Shown here in pieces: positions 1-7,435 of a stretch of DNA of 11,688 bases. How positions within the stretch are numbered: position 1 is the stretch's first letter; every line of letters begins with the position of its first letter. Under the pieces are notes generated by a model. That model made no database searches and was not told the origin of the DNA. It was given only the letters and a program-made list of their open reading frames with translations. Position numbers and translations under genes: made by a program. Source of the DNA: Merdiplasma sp905207905 (GTDB lineage: Bacteria; Bacillota; Clostridia; Lachnospirales; Lachnospiraceae); assembly GCA_902475025.1 (NCBI GenBank), contig CABRXX010000076.1, forward strand, positions 1-11,688, written 5' to 3'.

Positions 1-21
1 CCGCAGGTATTTCTTACACAA
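1..21 (-). CDS. Possible start of the next operon gene (partial, runs off the left edge)
   Basis: On the minus strand a TTG codon at 21..19 opens a frame reading M-C-K-K-Y-L-R before the window ends. An AAAGG Shine-Dalgarno-like run lies about 9 nt upstream, just after the stop of the preceding gene. The short basic start would suit a protein whose membrane segment follows. The operon is dense here (gaps of 4 to 30 bp, with one of 114 bp), so another gene is expected close by, and an ABC permease or ATPase would fit the context. Only seven codons are visible and the start is not ATG, so this is a weak call that the sequence to the left would settle. Confidence 0.25.
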
Positions 22-33
22 ATGATTATGCCT

Positions 34-993
34 TTAGGATCTGCCCGACCTTCCGATCACTGTCGCAAAAGCCAGCAGGCTGCACACCATAGACTGCACC
101 ATACGAAACACCAGAAGCAGATGCATTTCTCCAAGCGCAGTGCCCAAAATCCGAAGCAAATTGGATCGCTCCTGCTGCCACCATCCCTGCCAGAAAGAAA
201 AATCAGACCAATGGCTGGGAATCATGGCCTCCGGAAAGGAAAAACCCTTCCAGATCAAAAACACGGTACCTGCCCCCACCAAAAGTCCAAACACCTGAAC
301 CATCCGCCGCTTTTCCTGAAACAGGCCTGCGCACAGACGGACAGCCGCTGCTGCCGGAAACAGTAAAAGAAGATTGGCTGTCAGCGCTTCCAGGAAAGTA
401 AACTCCACCGTTTCCCCGGAAAGACCGTACCGCATCAGAAACTGTTCGCTTCCTTCTCTCACGCTCTGCCCCTGCTCAAACTCCAGGGCCAGAAAAGAAA
501 AGGTTTCCTCCTCTCCCTGGGTCTGGCACATCATCACAGGTTCCGGGCTTTCCAACGTCTTCACCACCTGATACCGTTTCTCCTTGTACCAAAGATACTG
601 TCCTTCTGCCTGATCTGTCCCAAAAAGCTCCCTGGCAGTCTTTTCATCCACCACACAGCCCTCCTGACGCCAGGTTAACAGTCCGGTCCCCGGAAATAAA
701 CACTCCGGGTTTCCTTTACTCTTTAATACCTTGACCGGAAAAGTTTTTCCCGTCTCCTGACAGGAAAGAACAGCCTCCCGCTCTTCTCTCCAAAAGCATG
801 CCTTCACCGGCTCCTCCTGTTCTGCCTCCTGAACAAGAATCTCCTCTGTTGTTTTCTCCCCCGGCAGACTTCCATCCAAGAATACGGCCCCCATATCCGC
901 CGAGGTTCTAACCAGGGAATGAGCGTTTACCGCTGCCACGAACAGACAGATGCCAAGGATCCATCTTGCTGCTCCCCAAACTTTTTTCCCCAT
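34..993 (-). CDS. Membrane protein with an isolated MacB-like extracytoplasmic domain
   Basis: This 319-residue protein has an N-terminal membrane segment (about 10-25), an extracytoplasmic region (about 28-195) and three further hydrophobic segments (about 200-222, 232-250 and 285-314). Residues about 103-147 follow the pattern of the MacB periplasmic core family: a hydrophobic strand, then VVDEKTARELFG, then a glycine turn and a strand resembling the usual Gly-Lys...Tyr-x-Val-Val ending (KEKRYQVVKTLE). The gene starts 4 bp after the adaptor stop, with GGAG inside the adaptor's last codons as its ribosome binding site. By position it should be a membrane partner of the adaptor. It lacks the full FtsX-type permease tail and any ATPase domain, so it is not a complete MacB. 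Residues 260-278 are Trp-rich. Membrane topology is confident, the MacB relation moderate, and the substrate unknown. Confidence 0.62.
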   Translation of the reverse strand: MGKKVWGAARWILGICLFVAAVNAHSLVRTSADMGAVFLDGSLPGEKTTEEILVQEAEQEEPVKACFWREEREAVLSCQETGKTFPVKVLKSKGNPECLFPGTGLLTWRQEGCVVDEKTARELFGTDQAEGQYLWYKEKRYQVVKTLESPEPVMMCQTQGEEETFSFLALEFEQGQSVREGSEQFLMRYGLSGETVEFTFLEALTANLLLLFPAAAAVRLCAGLFQEKRRMVQVFGLLVGAGTVFLIWKGFSFPEAMIPSHWSDFSFWQGWWQQERSNLLRILGTALGEMHLLLVFRMVQSMVCSLLAFATVIGRSGRS

Positions 994-997
994 ATCC

Positions 998-3082
998 TCA
1001 CTCTCCGGTTTCCATTCTCACCCGGCTTCCCTCATCCACCGGTCTGTCAGAATTTACAATAATTTCCTGGGAGGATGCCAGCGTTCCCTCCGTCAAAGCC
1101 GCATAGGCTTCATTCTGCTCAAGAACAGTTACGCTGACTTTCCTTGCCTGCCATTCGCTTCCCATAATGGACTCTTTCTCTTCCACCGTCAAAACGTAGG
1201 GCTGATTTCTGTTGTCCAGATACAAAGCAGACAAAGGTACACAAATCGGATACATTTCTGATTTCTTTGTAAATTCCAGGCTCACTGCTGTGCCGATCTC
1301 AAAGGCATCTGCCGGAAGCTCCACCATTACATGGTACACATCCTCCCGCTCTTCATCCGCCCTCACCCCGGTTACCGGCTGTTCTTCCAGAGTTTTCTTT
1401 TTACTTCCTCCCTTCAGGGTCACCAGATCTCCTGTACCCAGATATTTTTCCTGCTCTGCGGTAATCTCCGCTGTAAAAGAATAGCCTCTGGACAAATCTG
1501 CCATAAGCATGGCTGTAGTATCTGTGGTTTTCTCCCCTATGGTAATCTGTATTTTCGTAATCAGTCCATCCGCAGGCGCGGTGATCTTTCCCTGATTCTC
1601 CATGAGTTTCTCCAGCTTTTCCAGCGCCAGCTCCATCTGCTCATAGGTGATTTCATTCATTCGGTCCGAGCTGTTGGAGGCATTGGGAATGCCTGCACCC
1701 GCCACAGCCCGGCTGGAAGTCACTGCCGCCTCATTTGCCGCAATCGCCGCATCTTCATAGGCATCCCTGGCTATCTGTATCTGCTCTAAAAGCTGCTGCT
1801 CTGTTTTTGCATTGGCAGAATCCATGGCAGCCAGCTGCTCCTGCTGATAGGTCTCCAACGCTGCTCTGGCCTTCTCCTTTTCCTGGTTTGCGGTGTCTAC
1901 TTTCTCCTTGGCTTCCTCCAGCTTCTGAGCATAGGATGCTCTTACCTCTTCTTCTATCTGATCCAATTCCTCCTGTGTAGGACCCGGATTCTCTGTTTCG
2001 GCTCCGTCCATATCCGATTCCAGATCCTCCAGGCCGCCGCCATTTAGAGTCCCCTCATCATCCCATTGAGATTCATCGCTGCCGGATCCTGTCTGTCCCT
2101 CTCCCGGCTCCAGATCTTCAATGATAAAATCCGGATCTGCCCATCCTCCCTCCTCTGTCTCGGAAGTCTCCGGAACCACCGGATCCTGACTGGGAGCAGA
2201 AGTATCCGGATCTGTGGGAGCCGATACGGGCGGCTGAGTCTCCTGGATCACCGGCTCTGAAGGCGAGGCGGAAGTATCCGGAAGCACCGGCTCTGGCGCC
2301 GAGACGGAAGTCTCCGGAAACACCGGATCCATATCTGAGATCAGCGGTTCCTCCATCAGCTCCTGCGATTGGGTAAGTACCGGCTCCGTCACTGCCAGAC
2401 CGGCCGCAGTGCCATTTCCCTTAGCCTGATTCAGCGCCTGATCCACTGCATTTTCAATCTGCCACTGCAAAGTGGTAAGCTCCTGCTCCGCCTGAATGTA
2501 GGCCTCCTGTTTTTCCTGGTACTGCTGCTCCAGGCTTTCCTGCACCTGCCCATCCGGCTGAACACTGCCGCTATTTTTACGAAAATCCTCCAGATCCTTC
2601 TTTGCCTTGTTCAGATCCCTCTTTGCCCGCTGCAGCCTGGCGCCTGTGCTATTTACGCTCAGGGAATAATTTTCCGCTGCTTGCGCCTGATCATTTGCCT
2701 TCTGCATAGCGCTCACATCTTTCTGGCTTCTGGCGTCTTTCACCTGGAGCTGCTGTTTTTCCATCTCCTGTTTCTGATTTAAAATACTCTCCTCCAGCAA
2801 TGCAGTATCGATTTCAAACAACAGCTCCCCTTTGGCTACCCGCTGCCCTTCCTTCACATAGATCCCGGTAACCCGCTGATTTGGCTCTGTAAATATTGCC
2901 AGTTCCTGATTCTCCACCACCTTGCCCATCACCCGGATCTGATGATTGATGGTGCGATTTTCCGGTTTTCCGGTCTTTACCACCGCTGTCCCACTCTGAT
3001 AAGCTGCTCTGGACAGCACTGTAAAGCAAAGCATCAGTACAAAAAACAAAGCTGTCAGACGCAGCAATTTACTTTTCTTCAT
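998..3082 (-). CDS. HlyD/MacA-family efflux adaptor with a long acidic insertion in its coiled coil
   Basis: This 694-residue protein starts with a signal-anchor segment (about 7-26). The first half of a biotinyl-lipoyl-like fold lies at about 55-93 (VTGIYVKEGQRVAKG). A long alpha-hairpin follows: helix one spans about 95-220 and helix two about 370-497. The second lipoyl half (GKITAPADGLITKI) begins at 499, followed by a beta-barrel (about 533-605) and a membrane-proximal domain (about 610-691). This is the domain order of membrane fusion/adaptor proteins that link an inner-membrane exporter to the envelope. Family members are often about 350-550 residues; the extra length is mainly an insertion at about 228-370, rich in Pro, Ser, Thr, Glu and Asp, with repeated PV-x-PETS/PDTS units. 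It starts 10 bp after the MalG-type permease gene, whose last codons plus AGGAGG form the ribosome binding site. The MacB-like gene follows. The substrate is not evident. Confidence 0.85.
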   Translation of the reverse strand: MKKSKLLRLTALFFVLMLCFTVLSRAAYQSGTAVVKTGKPENRTINHQIRVMGKVVENQELAIFTEPNQRVTGIYVKEGQRVAKGELLFEIDTALLEESILNQKQEMEKQQLQVKDARSQKDVSAMQKANDQAQAAENYSLSVNSTGARLQRAKRDLNKAKKDLEDFRKNSGSVQPDGQVQESLEQQYQEKQEAYIQAEQELTTLQWQIENAVDQALNQAKGNGTAAGLAVTEPVLTQSQELMEEPLISDMDPVFPETSVSAPEPVLPDTSASPSEPVIQETQPPVSAPTDPDTSAPSQDPVVPETSETEEGGWADPDFIIEDLEPGEGQTGSGSDESQWDDEGTLNGGGLEDLESDMDGAETENPGPTQEELDQIEEEVRASYAQKLEEAKEKVDTANQEKEKARAALETYQQEQLAAMDSANAKTEQQLLEQIQIARDAYEDAAIAANEAAVTSSRAVAGAGIPNASNSSDRMNEITYEQMELALEKLEKLMENQGKITAPADGLITKIQITIGEKTTDTTAMLMADLSRGYSFTAEITAEQEKYLGTGDLVTLKGGSKKKTLEEQPVTGVRADEEREDVYHVMVELPADAFEIGTAVSLEFTKKSEMYPICVPLSALYLDNRNQPYVLTVEEKESIMGSEWQARKVSVTVLEQNEAYAALTEGTLASSQEIIVNSDRPVDEGSRVRMETGE
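1973..2401 (-). repeat. Acidic Pro/Ser/Thr-rich repeat region inside the adaptor gene
   Basis: These bases encode adaptor residues about 228-370. The first part repeats short units of the form (D/E)PV-x-P-(E/D)-TS, for example DPVFPETS, EPVLPDTS and DPVVPETS, and related GGATCC/CCGGA-rich DNA recurs. The second part is Gly/Asp/Glu-rich. It falls between the two long helices, that is at the tip of the predicted alpha-hairpin. It is probably disordered and exposed outside the membrane. The repetition seen at DNA level suggests growth by slippage or duplication. Confidence 0.8.
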
Positions 3083-3092
3083 TATCCGCCTC

Positions 3093-3941
3093 CTACTCCT
3101 TCAATGCAGCCGCCGCAATGCCCTGCTCCAGATACTCCTGGCCGCTTAAAAACAAAAGAAGCGCAGGGATCAACATCAGCAGTGCCGCTGCAAATCCCAT
3201 CCCTGCCTCTTTCAAACCGATTTGCGGAAGAAATAAGGACAGGGGCCACAGGGATTTTGTTTTTAAAAATGTCATGGGCTGTTCAATTAAGTTCCAGGCT
3301 TCCAAAAATCCAAGAATCACAGCAGACACAATTCCTGGCGCTCCGAGGGGAATTCCAATCCTCAAAAAAATCTGGATCTGTCCTGCGCCGTCAATGCGGG
3401 CCGCCTCCAAAATCGCTTCTGGAATGCTGCTTAAAAAACGATGCATCAAAAATACTGGAAAAGCCGAAAAAATTGCCGGCAAAATCACAGCCCACTGGGT
3501 ATCCAAAAGCCCCGTCTCATTCAGCACCAGATACTGAGGCAGCATCAATACCTGAAAGGGCATCAGCATCAGAACCAAATATAGGGTCAAAAGCATTCTC
3601 TGACCAGGAAAACGGAATCTTGCCAGCGCCCAGGCCGCCGGAACTCCAAAAAGAAGCTGTCCCGCCAGGATCAGCAGCGTCATCTTGATCGAGTTCCAAA
3701 ACATCACAAAAAACTGTGGAGAATCCAATAATACCTCCACCAAGGAGGAAAGAGTTGGAGACAGGGGAAGGAAGGTCCAGAAAGCTGACCCGGAGGCTCC
3801 TCCAAGCACAGGCGCCAGTTTCTCCTCCAGCTCCCATTGAGCGCTAAAGCCTCCGGTCACTGCAAAAAATACCGGAAAACAGATCAGCACAGCCAGAACC
3901 CCTAAAATAAATACGCTCAACAAACGCAACAGACGCTGCAT
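3093..3941 (-). CDS. MalG-type ABC transporter permease (carbohydrate uptake family)
   Basis: This 282-residue integral membrane protein belongs to the MalG/UgpE branch of binding-protein-dependent permeases. The EAA loop that docks on the ATPase is at about 179-198 (EAARIDGAGQIQIFLRIGIP). Hydrophobic segments lie at about 8-28, 83-107, 115-140, 150-170, 200-218 and 247-267. The C-terminal tail (EQGIAAAALKE) resembles the MalG tail that reaches the nucleotide-binding subunit. Length is normal for the family. It would form the translocation pore together with the MalF-type protein encoded just upstream. The start has AAAGGAG about 13 nt upstream plus other purines nearer, so the initiation region is a little unusual. 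A 114-bp gap separates it from the upstream permease gene, the largest gap in this operon. The substrate cannot be assigned. Confidence 0.93.
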   Translation of the reverse strand: MQRLLRLLSVFILGVLAVLICFPVFFAVTGGFSAQWELEEKLAPVLGGASGSAFWTFLPLSPTLSSLVEVLLDSPQFFVMFWNSIKMTLLILAGQLLFGVPAAWALARFRFPGQRMLLTLYLVLMLMPFQVLMLPQYLVLNETGLLDTQWAVILPAIFSAFPVFLMHRFLSSIPEAILEAARIDGAGQIQIFLRIGIPLGAPGIVSAVILGFLEAWNLIEQPMTFLKTKSLWPLSLFLPQIGLKEAGMGFAAALLMLIPALLLFLSGQEYLEQGIAAAALKE

Positions 3942-4055
3942 AGCCCTTCCCTCTCTCCTTTAAGTATAAATTTCTTCTTATTTTCTATCTGCTGTATCCT
4001 TCCCCAAAATCTGGCATCCGTGCGCAAAGAGCCGTCCCACTCTTGTACACAAACG

Positions 4056-4931
4056 CTATTCTTTATCCCAGGCTCTCTGCAGAAACAGAATCAGTACCAG
4101 CACCACGGCACCGTTTACCACTGCTGCCGCTGCGATCCTGTCAAAGGCCAGATCCCGGAACCAGTTGTTGTACAGATGCTGCAGAAGATACATACTGGGA
4201 TCAGGATAATCCCCTGCCACCAGCCATGCCTCCCGAAATACCTTAAAAGAATTTAAAAAAGACAGCACAGAGATGGTATATAAAGAGGGCATCAGGTTGG
4301 GAAGCGTGATTCTGGTAAAGCACTTCCACTCTCCTGCTCCATCCACCCTGGCCGCCTCATAGATCTCAACAGGGATTCCTGACAGTCCTGCCAGCCACAG
4401 GATCATGTCATATCCCAGATTTTTCCAGAGATAGCTGATCACCAGAACCCAAAACGCCGCCCCCGAGGCCATCCAGTTTACCTTCTCCATCCCCAACCCC
4501 TCAAGCAGGCCATTGACCAGGCCATTTAAGTGAAACAGCATTTTCCACACCAGCACCACAGAGGCTGCCGGGACAGCCACCGGAATCAGCAGTGCTCCTT
4601 TCAGCACCGCCTTTCCTCTGCGTACCCGCTGCAGCAGCACTGCCAGCATCAGGGAAAGCGCCACCAGCAAAGGAATACAAATCAGGGTAAACCGCAGTGT
4701 GTTTCCCGCAGCCAGCCGAAAAGCTGTATTAGAAAAAACTGCCTGATAATTTTTTAATCCTACCCACTGCGCAGATACAGCGCTCAAAAAAGAGCGCCGT
4801 ATCACCTGAAGAAAAGGAAGCAATGTAAAACAAGCTACACCGATCAGATCCGGCAGCAGGAAAAGAAGGGGCACCAGCCAGGTTCGCTTTTTCTTTCTGT
4901 TGTGCTTTTTCCAGATTTCCATGCGTTCCAT
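4056..4931 (-). CDS. MalF/UgpA-type ABC transporter permease (carbohydrate uptake family)
   Basis: This 291-residue integral membrane protein has a Lys/Arg-rich cytoplasmic N-terminus (residues 8-17) and hydrophobic segments at about 18-41, 79-101, 111-132, 158-182, 215-229 and 264-284. The cytoplasmic EAA loop is at about 192-211 (EAARVDGAGEWKCFTRITLP), which marks the permeases that dock on MalK/MsmX-type ATPases. Size and order match MalF/UgpA/LacF-type subunits, without the large MalF periplasmic loop. AAAGGAGG lies only 4 nt before the chosen ATG; an in-frame ATG nine bases further would place it 13 nt away, so the first ATG is preferred. It begins 30 bp after the solute-binding protein gene and is almost certainly cotranscribed with it. 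It should pair with the MalG-type subunit. No ATPase gene is seen nearby. Confidence 0.94.
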   Translation of the reverse strand: MERMEIWKKHNRKKKRTWLVPLLFLLPDLIGVACFTLLPFLQVIRRSFLSAVSAQWVGLKNYQAVFSNTAFRLAAGNTLRFTLICIPLLVALSLMLAVLLQRVRRGKAVLKGALLIPVAVPAASVVLVWKMLFHLNGLVNGLLEGLGMEKVNWMASGAAFWVLVISYLWKNLGYDMILWLAGLSGIPVEIYEAARVDGAGEWKCFTRITLPNLMPSLYTISVLSFLNSFKVFREAWLVAGDYPDPSMYLLQHLYNNWFRDLAFDRIAAAAVVNGAVVLVLILFLQRAWDKE

Positions 4932-4961
4932 ATGTCCTCCTTTCCCCGGCTGCCCATGATG

Positions 4962-7232
4962 CTATCCTTCTGCCAGATACAGATTGATCTTCTGCATAAT
5001 GGAGGATGCTGCCTCCTCAGCAGAAATCTCACCGTACATGCATCTTCTCGCCTCTCCTATCACGGTATTTCTGGGCACTTCCTCCAAGCTTCCCGGCTGC
5101 TTTAACTTCGCCACTCCGGCAGTCAAAGTCTCCTGTTCTTCTTTCGTTGGCCAGGTATACTCAAGCTCCAACATTTCCCCATTCGAATTTCCTGCGGAAG
5201 CAGTCATTCCTTCATTTTCCCCAAAGCCTGCGCTGATATTTTCCTGAAATGCTTTCTCATTCACCGCAAATCCTGCATATCCGGAAATAGTGGCCAGCTG
5301 GCCTTTCTCAGACAACAGGAACTTCAAAAAGTCTGCGGCAGCTTCCTGCTCTTTACTACTGCTTAAGATTCCCATCGTTGCCAGGGGAAGATAAATCTCA
5401 GGCTCCTGACCGTAAAATACCTTTGCAGCACAATTCCCATTGGCCACATTTACAGAGGAAAGGGCAGCATAATCCATGATGCCGCAAAGCATTCCAAAAC
5501 TGATTCCCTTATCAGACTGAAGGAACTGGAACGCATCAAATCCGTAAGGGTCCAGATAGTAGTAAAGTCCCAGGGTACGGGAAGGATCCACCTCAGCCAG
5601 GGTCTGCTGGAAATAAGAAAGCATTTCCAAATCCTGCTCATCGGCAGCAGCCTGAAAATTTTCATAACTCTGGCGGATGCACTGGAGATATTCTGTCAGC
5701 ACCTCCTGATTCATCGTACCATCCTCCTGCTGCCACCTGGCTGCATAGAAGGGATACAGCCGCTCCGGCAGATAAATGATTTCAGAGGGTATCATAGCTC
5801 CCGTTTCTCCTGCAAAGTCTGGAAGCTGGGAGATACTCTGGAATGCTTCCACCTGATTTTTTGCTCCCGCCACCATAGGAATGGCAAATCTGGTGGGGAC
5901 AGCGGGCACCATCTCCCCCTGCTGATAACCGTAGACAATGTTTTCCAACAGTCCCTCCTGGTCATCCATCTCTTTTAAAATAGGAGCAAGGTCTGTCAAA
6001 AGTCCCTGCTCTGCGTAGGTGGCCACCGACATTCCGTCTAATACCAGAATGTCCGGCCCGTTTCCTGCCAGAATATCTGTATTTAAGGTTCGAAGCGCAT
6101 CCGAGACGGTAACTCCATCTGTCCCGCTAAGCCCCACCTGATAATTTACAAAGGTGTCCGGATGCTCTTTCTGAAACATTACTGCAGCCTGAGTAACCGC
6201 ATCGTCCTGATGAAGGGAATAGATGGTGAGCTCCCGCTCCGGCACACTGGCCACAGCAGCATCGTAAGCGTAACGGCGAAGTATAGTTTTTCCGTTTCCG
6301 TCCATACAGAGCACATAAAAGATCTGGTTCTGAACTGCCATTCCAATCAGGGTATTGGCCGGATCGGAAAGAGTATTCAAAGTGCCGTCCACCACCTGTT
6401 CCACCGTGCCTCCCCCCATCACATGGGAGTAGATTCCCTGTCTGGTGACAAAGTAAAGCCGTCCTTCCTCATCTTCCGCAAAATTAATTTCCTGACCGTA
6501 AGTAGTCGCAGGTTCATAGGTCTGATTTAAGGAAAACAGCATCTCTTCCAGCGCAGCATCTCCCTCCAGCGGCTCTCCTGCAGCAAGGTCATACCGTCGA
6601 AGGGTGCCGTTTCCGATCAGCAGCGCTTCTGAACCGCTGACTCCCGCAACTTCCACTTCTGAAGCAGCCAATTCCTGCAGCGCCTCTCCGGTAGTGGGAT
6701 CCACCAGATAGGCGCCGCCCTTGTTGGTGACTCCCACTAAACTGCCGTCCCTGGTAAATTCCAGATTGGAAAGCCAGTACTCCACACCAATCTCCGTCTC
6801 TTTGACAGTTCCCTGACTGTCAAAGGAAAGAAAACACAGACGTTCCTCCTCGGCATTGCCATCCTCATCCAGCTTCACATCAAAAATAACTGCCACTCCG
6901 CCTCCCACTGGAGACAGGGACATCGTTAAAAAAAACGCCTCGTCATATTCCTTCGGAAAAGTCCCGGTCTGTTCCCAGGTCGCCCCTCCGTCTGTACTGT
7001 CCCAAAGACCGTAGCCCTGACTTCCGTTTCCTACCACCCGAAGAGTTCCTTCCTTCGTGCACACAATGTCATAGGCCATAAAATCTTCTTCCGGCAAAGT
7101 CAGATCCTCCTCCAGATAGCGGCCCATGGCGGTTCCCTCCACCTCCTGCGCACCTGCCGGCAGGCTGCCCATGCAGAGGGCCGCCGCCAAAAAAGCTGCG
7201 CTGATACGCTTCCAAAAACTTGTTTTTCTCAT
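4962..7232 (-). CDS. Secreted two-part protein: N-terminal propeller-like half fused to a family 1 solute-binding domain
   Basis: This 756-residue protein is far longer than usual sugar-binding proteins (about 400-550). A signal peptide ends near residue 28 (LPAGA-QE); Cys20 does not sit in a lipobox. Residues about 45-325 contain an Asp-box (STDGGATW, 79-86) and several blade-like strands with Asp-Gly or Gly-Asn turns near 160-190, 203-224, 250-283 and 295-324, suggesting a beta-propeller. From about 333 a family 1 extracellular solute-binding fold begins (ELTIYSLHQDD...), with the characteristic GPDILVLDG at 392-400 and a C-terminal segment with EQEAAADFLKFLLSEKGQ near 628-645. It is the first gene of the operon and would feed ligand to the two permeases. 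AAGGAGGAGG lies 6 nt before the ATG, and upstream repeats suggest response-regulator control. The binding-domain call is firm, the propeller call moderate, the ligand unknown. Confidence 0.87.
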   Translation of the reverse strand: MRKTSFWKRISAAFLAAALCMGSLPAGAQEVEGTAMGRYLEEDLTLPEEDFMAYDIVCTKEGTLRVVGNGSQGYGLWDSTDGGATWEQTGTFPKEYDEAFFLTMSLSPVGGGVAVIFDVKLDEDGNAEEERLCFLSFDSQGTVKETEIGVEYWLSNLEFTRDGSLVGVTNKGGAYLVDPTTGEALQELAASEVEVAGVSGSEALLIGNGTLRRYDLAAGEPLEGDAALEEMLFSLNQTYEPATTYGQEINFAEDEEGRLYFVTRQGIYSHVMGGGTVEQVVDGTLNTLSDPANTLIGMAVQNQIFYVLCMDGNGKTILRRYAYDAAVASVPERELTIYSLHQDDAVTQAAVMFQKEHPDTFVNYQVGLSGTDGVTVSDALRTLNTDILAGNGPDILVLDGMSVATYAEQGLLTDLAPILKEMDDQEGLLENIVYGYQQGEMVPAVPTRFAIPMVAGAKNQVEAFQSISQLPDFAGETGAMIPSEIIYLPERLYPFYAARWQQEDGTMNQEVLTEYLQCIRQSYENFQAAADEQDLEMLSYFQQTLAEVDPSRTLGLYYYLDPYGFDAFQFLQSDKGISFGMLCGIMDYAALSSVNVANGNCAAKVFYGQEPEIYLPLATMGILSSSKEQEAAADFLKFLLSEKGQLATISGYAGFAVNEKAFQENISAGFGENEGMTASAGNSNGEMLELEYTWPTKEEQETLTAGVAKLKQPGSLEEVPRNTVIGEARRCMYGEISAEEAASSIMQKINLYLAEG

Positions 7233-7276
7233 TATTTACCTCCTCCTTGAAAATCTTATTCTTTCTCACTGCCCAA

Positions 7277-7285
7277 AGTCTATCA
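7277..7285 (-). promoter_or_regulatory. Predicted extended -10 promoter of the transport operon
   Basis: On the minus strand TG-A-TAGACT matches an extended -10 element (TGn followed by a hexamer matching TATAAT at four positions). It lies exactly 10 bp downstream of the last TTTAGAG unit. No good -35 is present, since the repeat occupies that place, which suggests activator dependence. The expected transcription start is near 7270, giving a leader of about 40 nt. The hexamer is weak by itself; the spacing shared with the divergent promoter is what supports it. Confidence 0.6.
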
Positions 7286-7292
7286 TCCCTTT

Positions 7293-7332
7293 CTCTAAAC
7301 AGGCTCTAAAGAGCCTCTAATTTTCCTCTAAA
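7293..7332 (-). promoter_or_regulatory. Four-unit 11-bp direct repeat, predicted OmpR-family operator for the transport operon
   Basis: Read on the minus strand, 7-mers TTTAGAG (7332-7326), ATTAGAG (7321-7315), TTTAGAG (7310-7304) and TTTAGAG (7299-7293) are each separated by exactly 4 bp (GAAA, GCTC, CCTG). An 11-bp period puts all units on one face of the helix and suits head-to-tail binding by OmpR/PhoB-type dimers; four units would hold two dimers. The array ends 10 bp before the predicted -10, as in pho boxes. The likely ligand is the response regulator encoded from 7564, by inference. Confidence 0.75.
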
Positions 7333-7410
7333 AAGCGGGACGCTGGCCCCCTGACTCTGCCCCCTTTCTCCCAGACAAAATCCTGTGCTTTTATGATATT
7401 GGTTCAAAAT

Positions 7411-7428
7411 TTTAAAGGTAATTTAGAG
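7411..7428 (+). promoter_or_regulatory. Two-unit 11-bp direct repeat, predicted operator of the two-component genes
   Basis: TTTAAAG (7411-7417), GTAA, then TTTAGAG (7422-7428) form a 7-4-7 direct repeat of the same consensus and spacing as the four-unit array facing the other way. It occupies the -35 position and is followed by 10 bp and then the -10 hexamer. This predicts positive autoregulation by the response regulator. With two units it should hold a single dimer and may respond less strongly than the operon side. Confidence 0.68.
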
Positions 7429-7435
7429 ATTTCTG

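Noticed and set aside
2942..3688. Long plus-strand open frame opposite the MalG-type and adaptor genes
   Set aside because: It lies antisense to two well-supported genes, and its Pro/Ser/Gln-rich product has no recognisable domain.
4962..7232. Lipoprotein lipobox at Cys20 of the binding protein
   Set aside because: The preceding residues are A-A-L, not a lipobox (small residue required before Cys), and a better signal peptidase I site follows at residue 28.
7333..7410. Further TTTAGAG units linking the two operators
   Set aside because: Stepping in 11-bp increments from either array gives no further match, so the arrays are separate.
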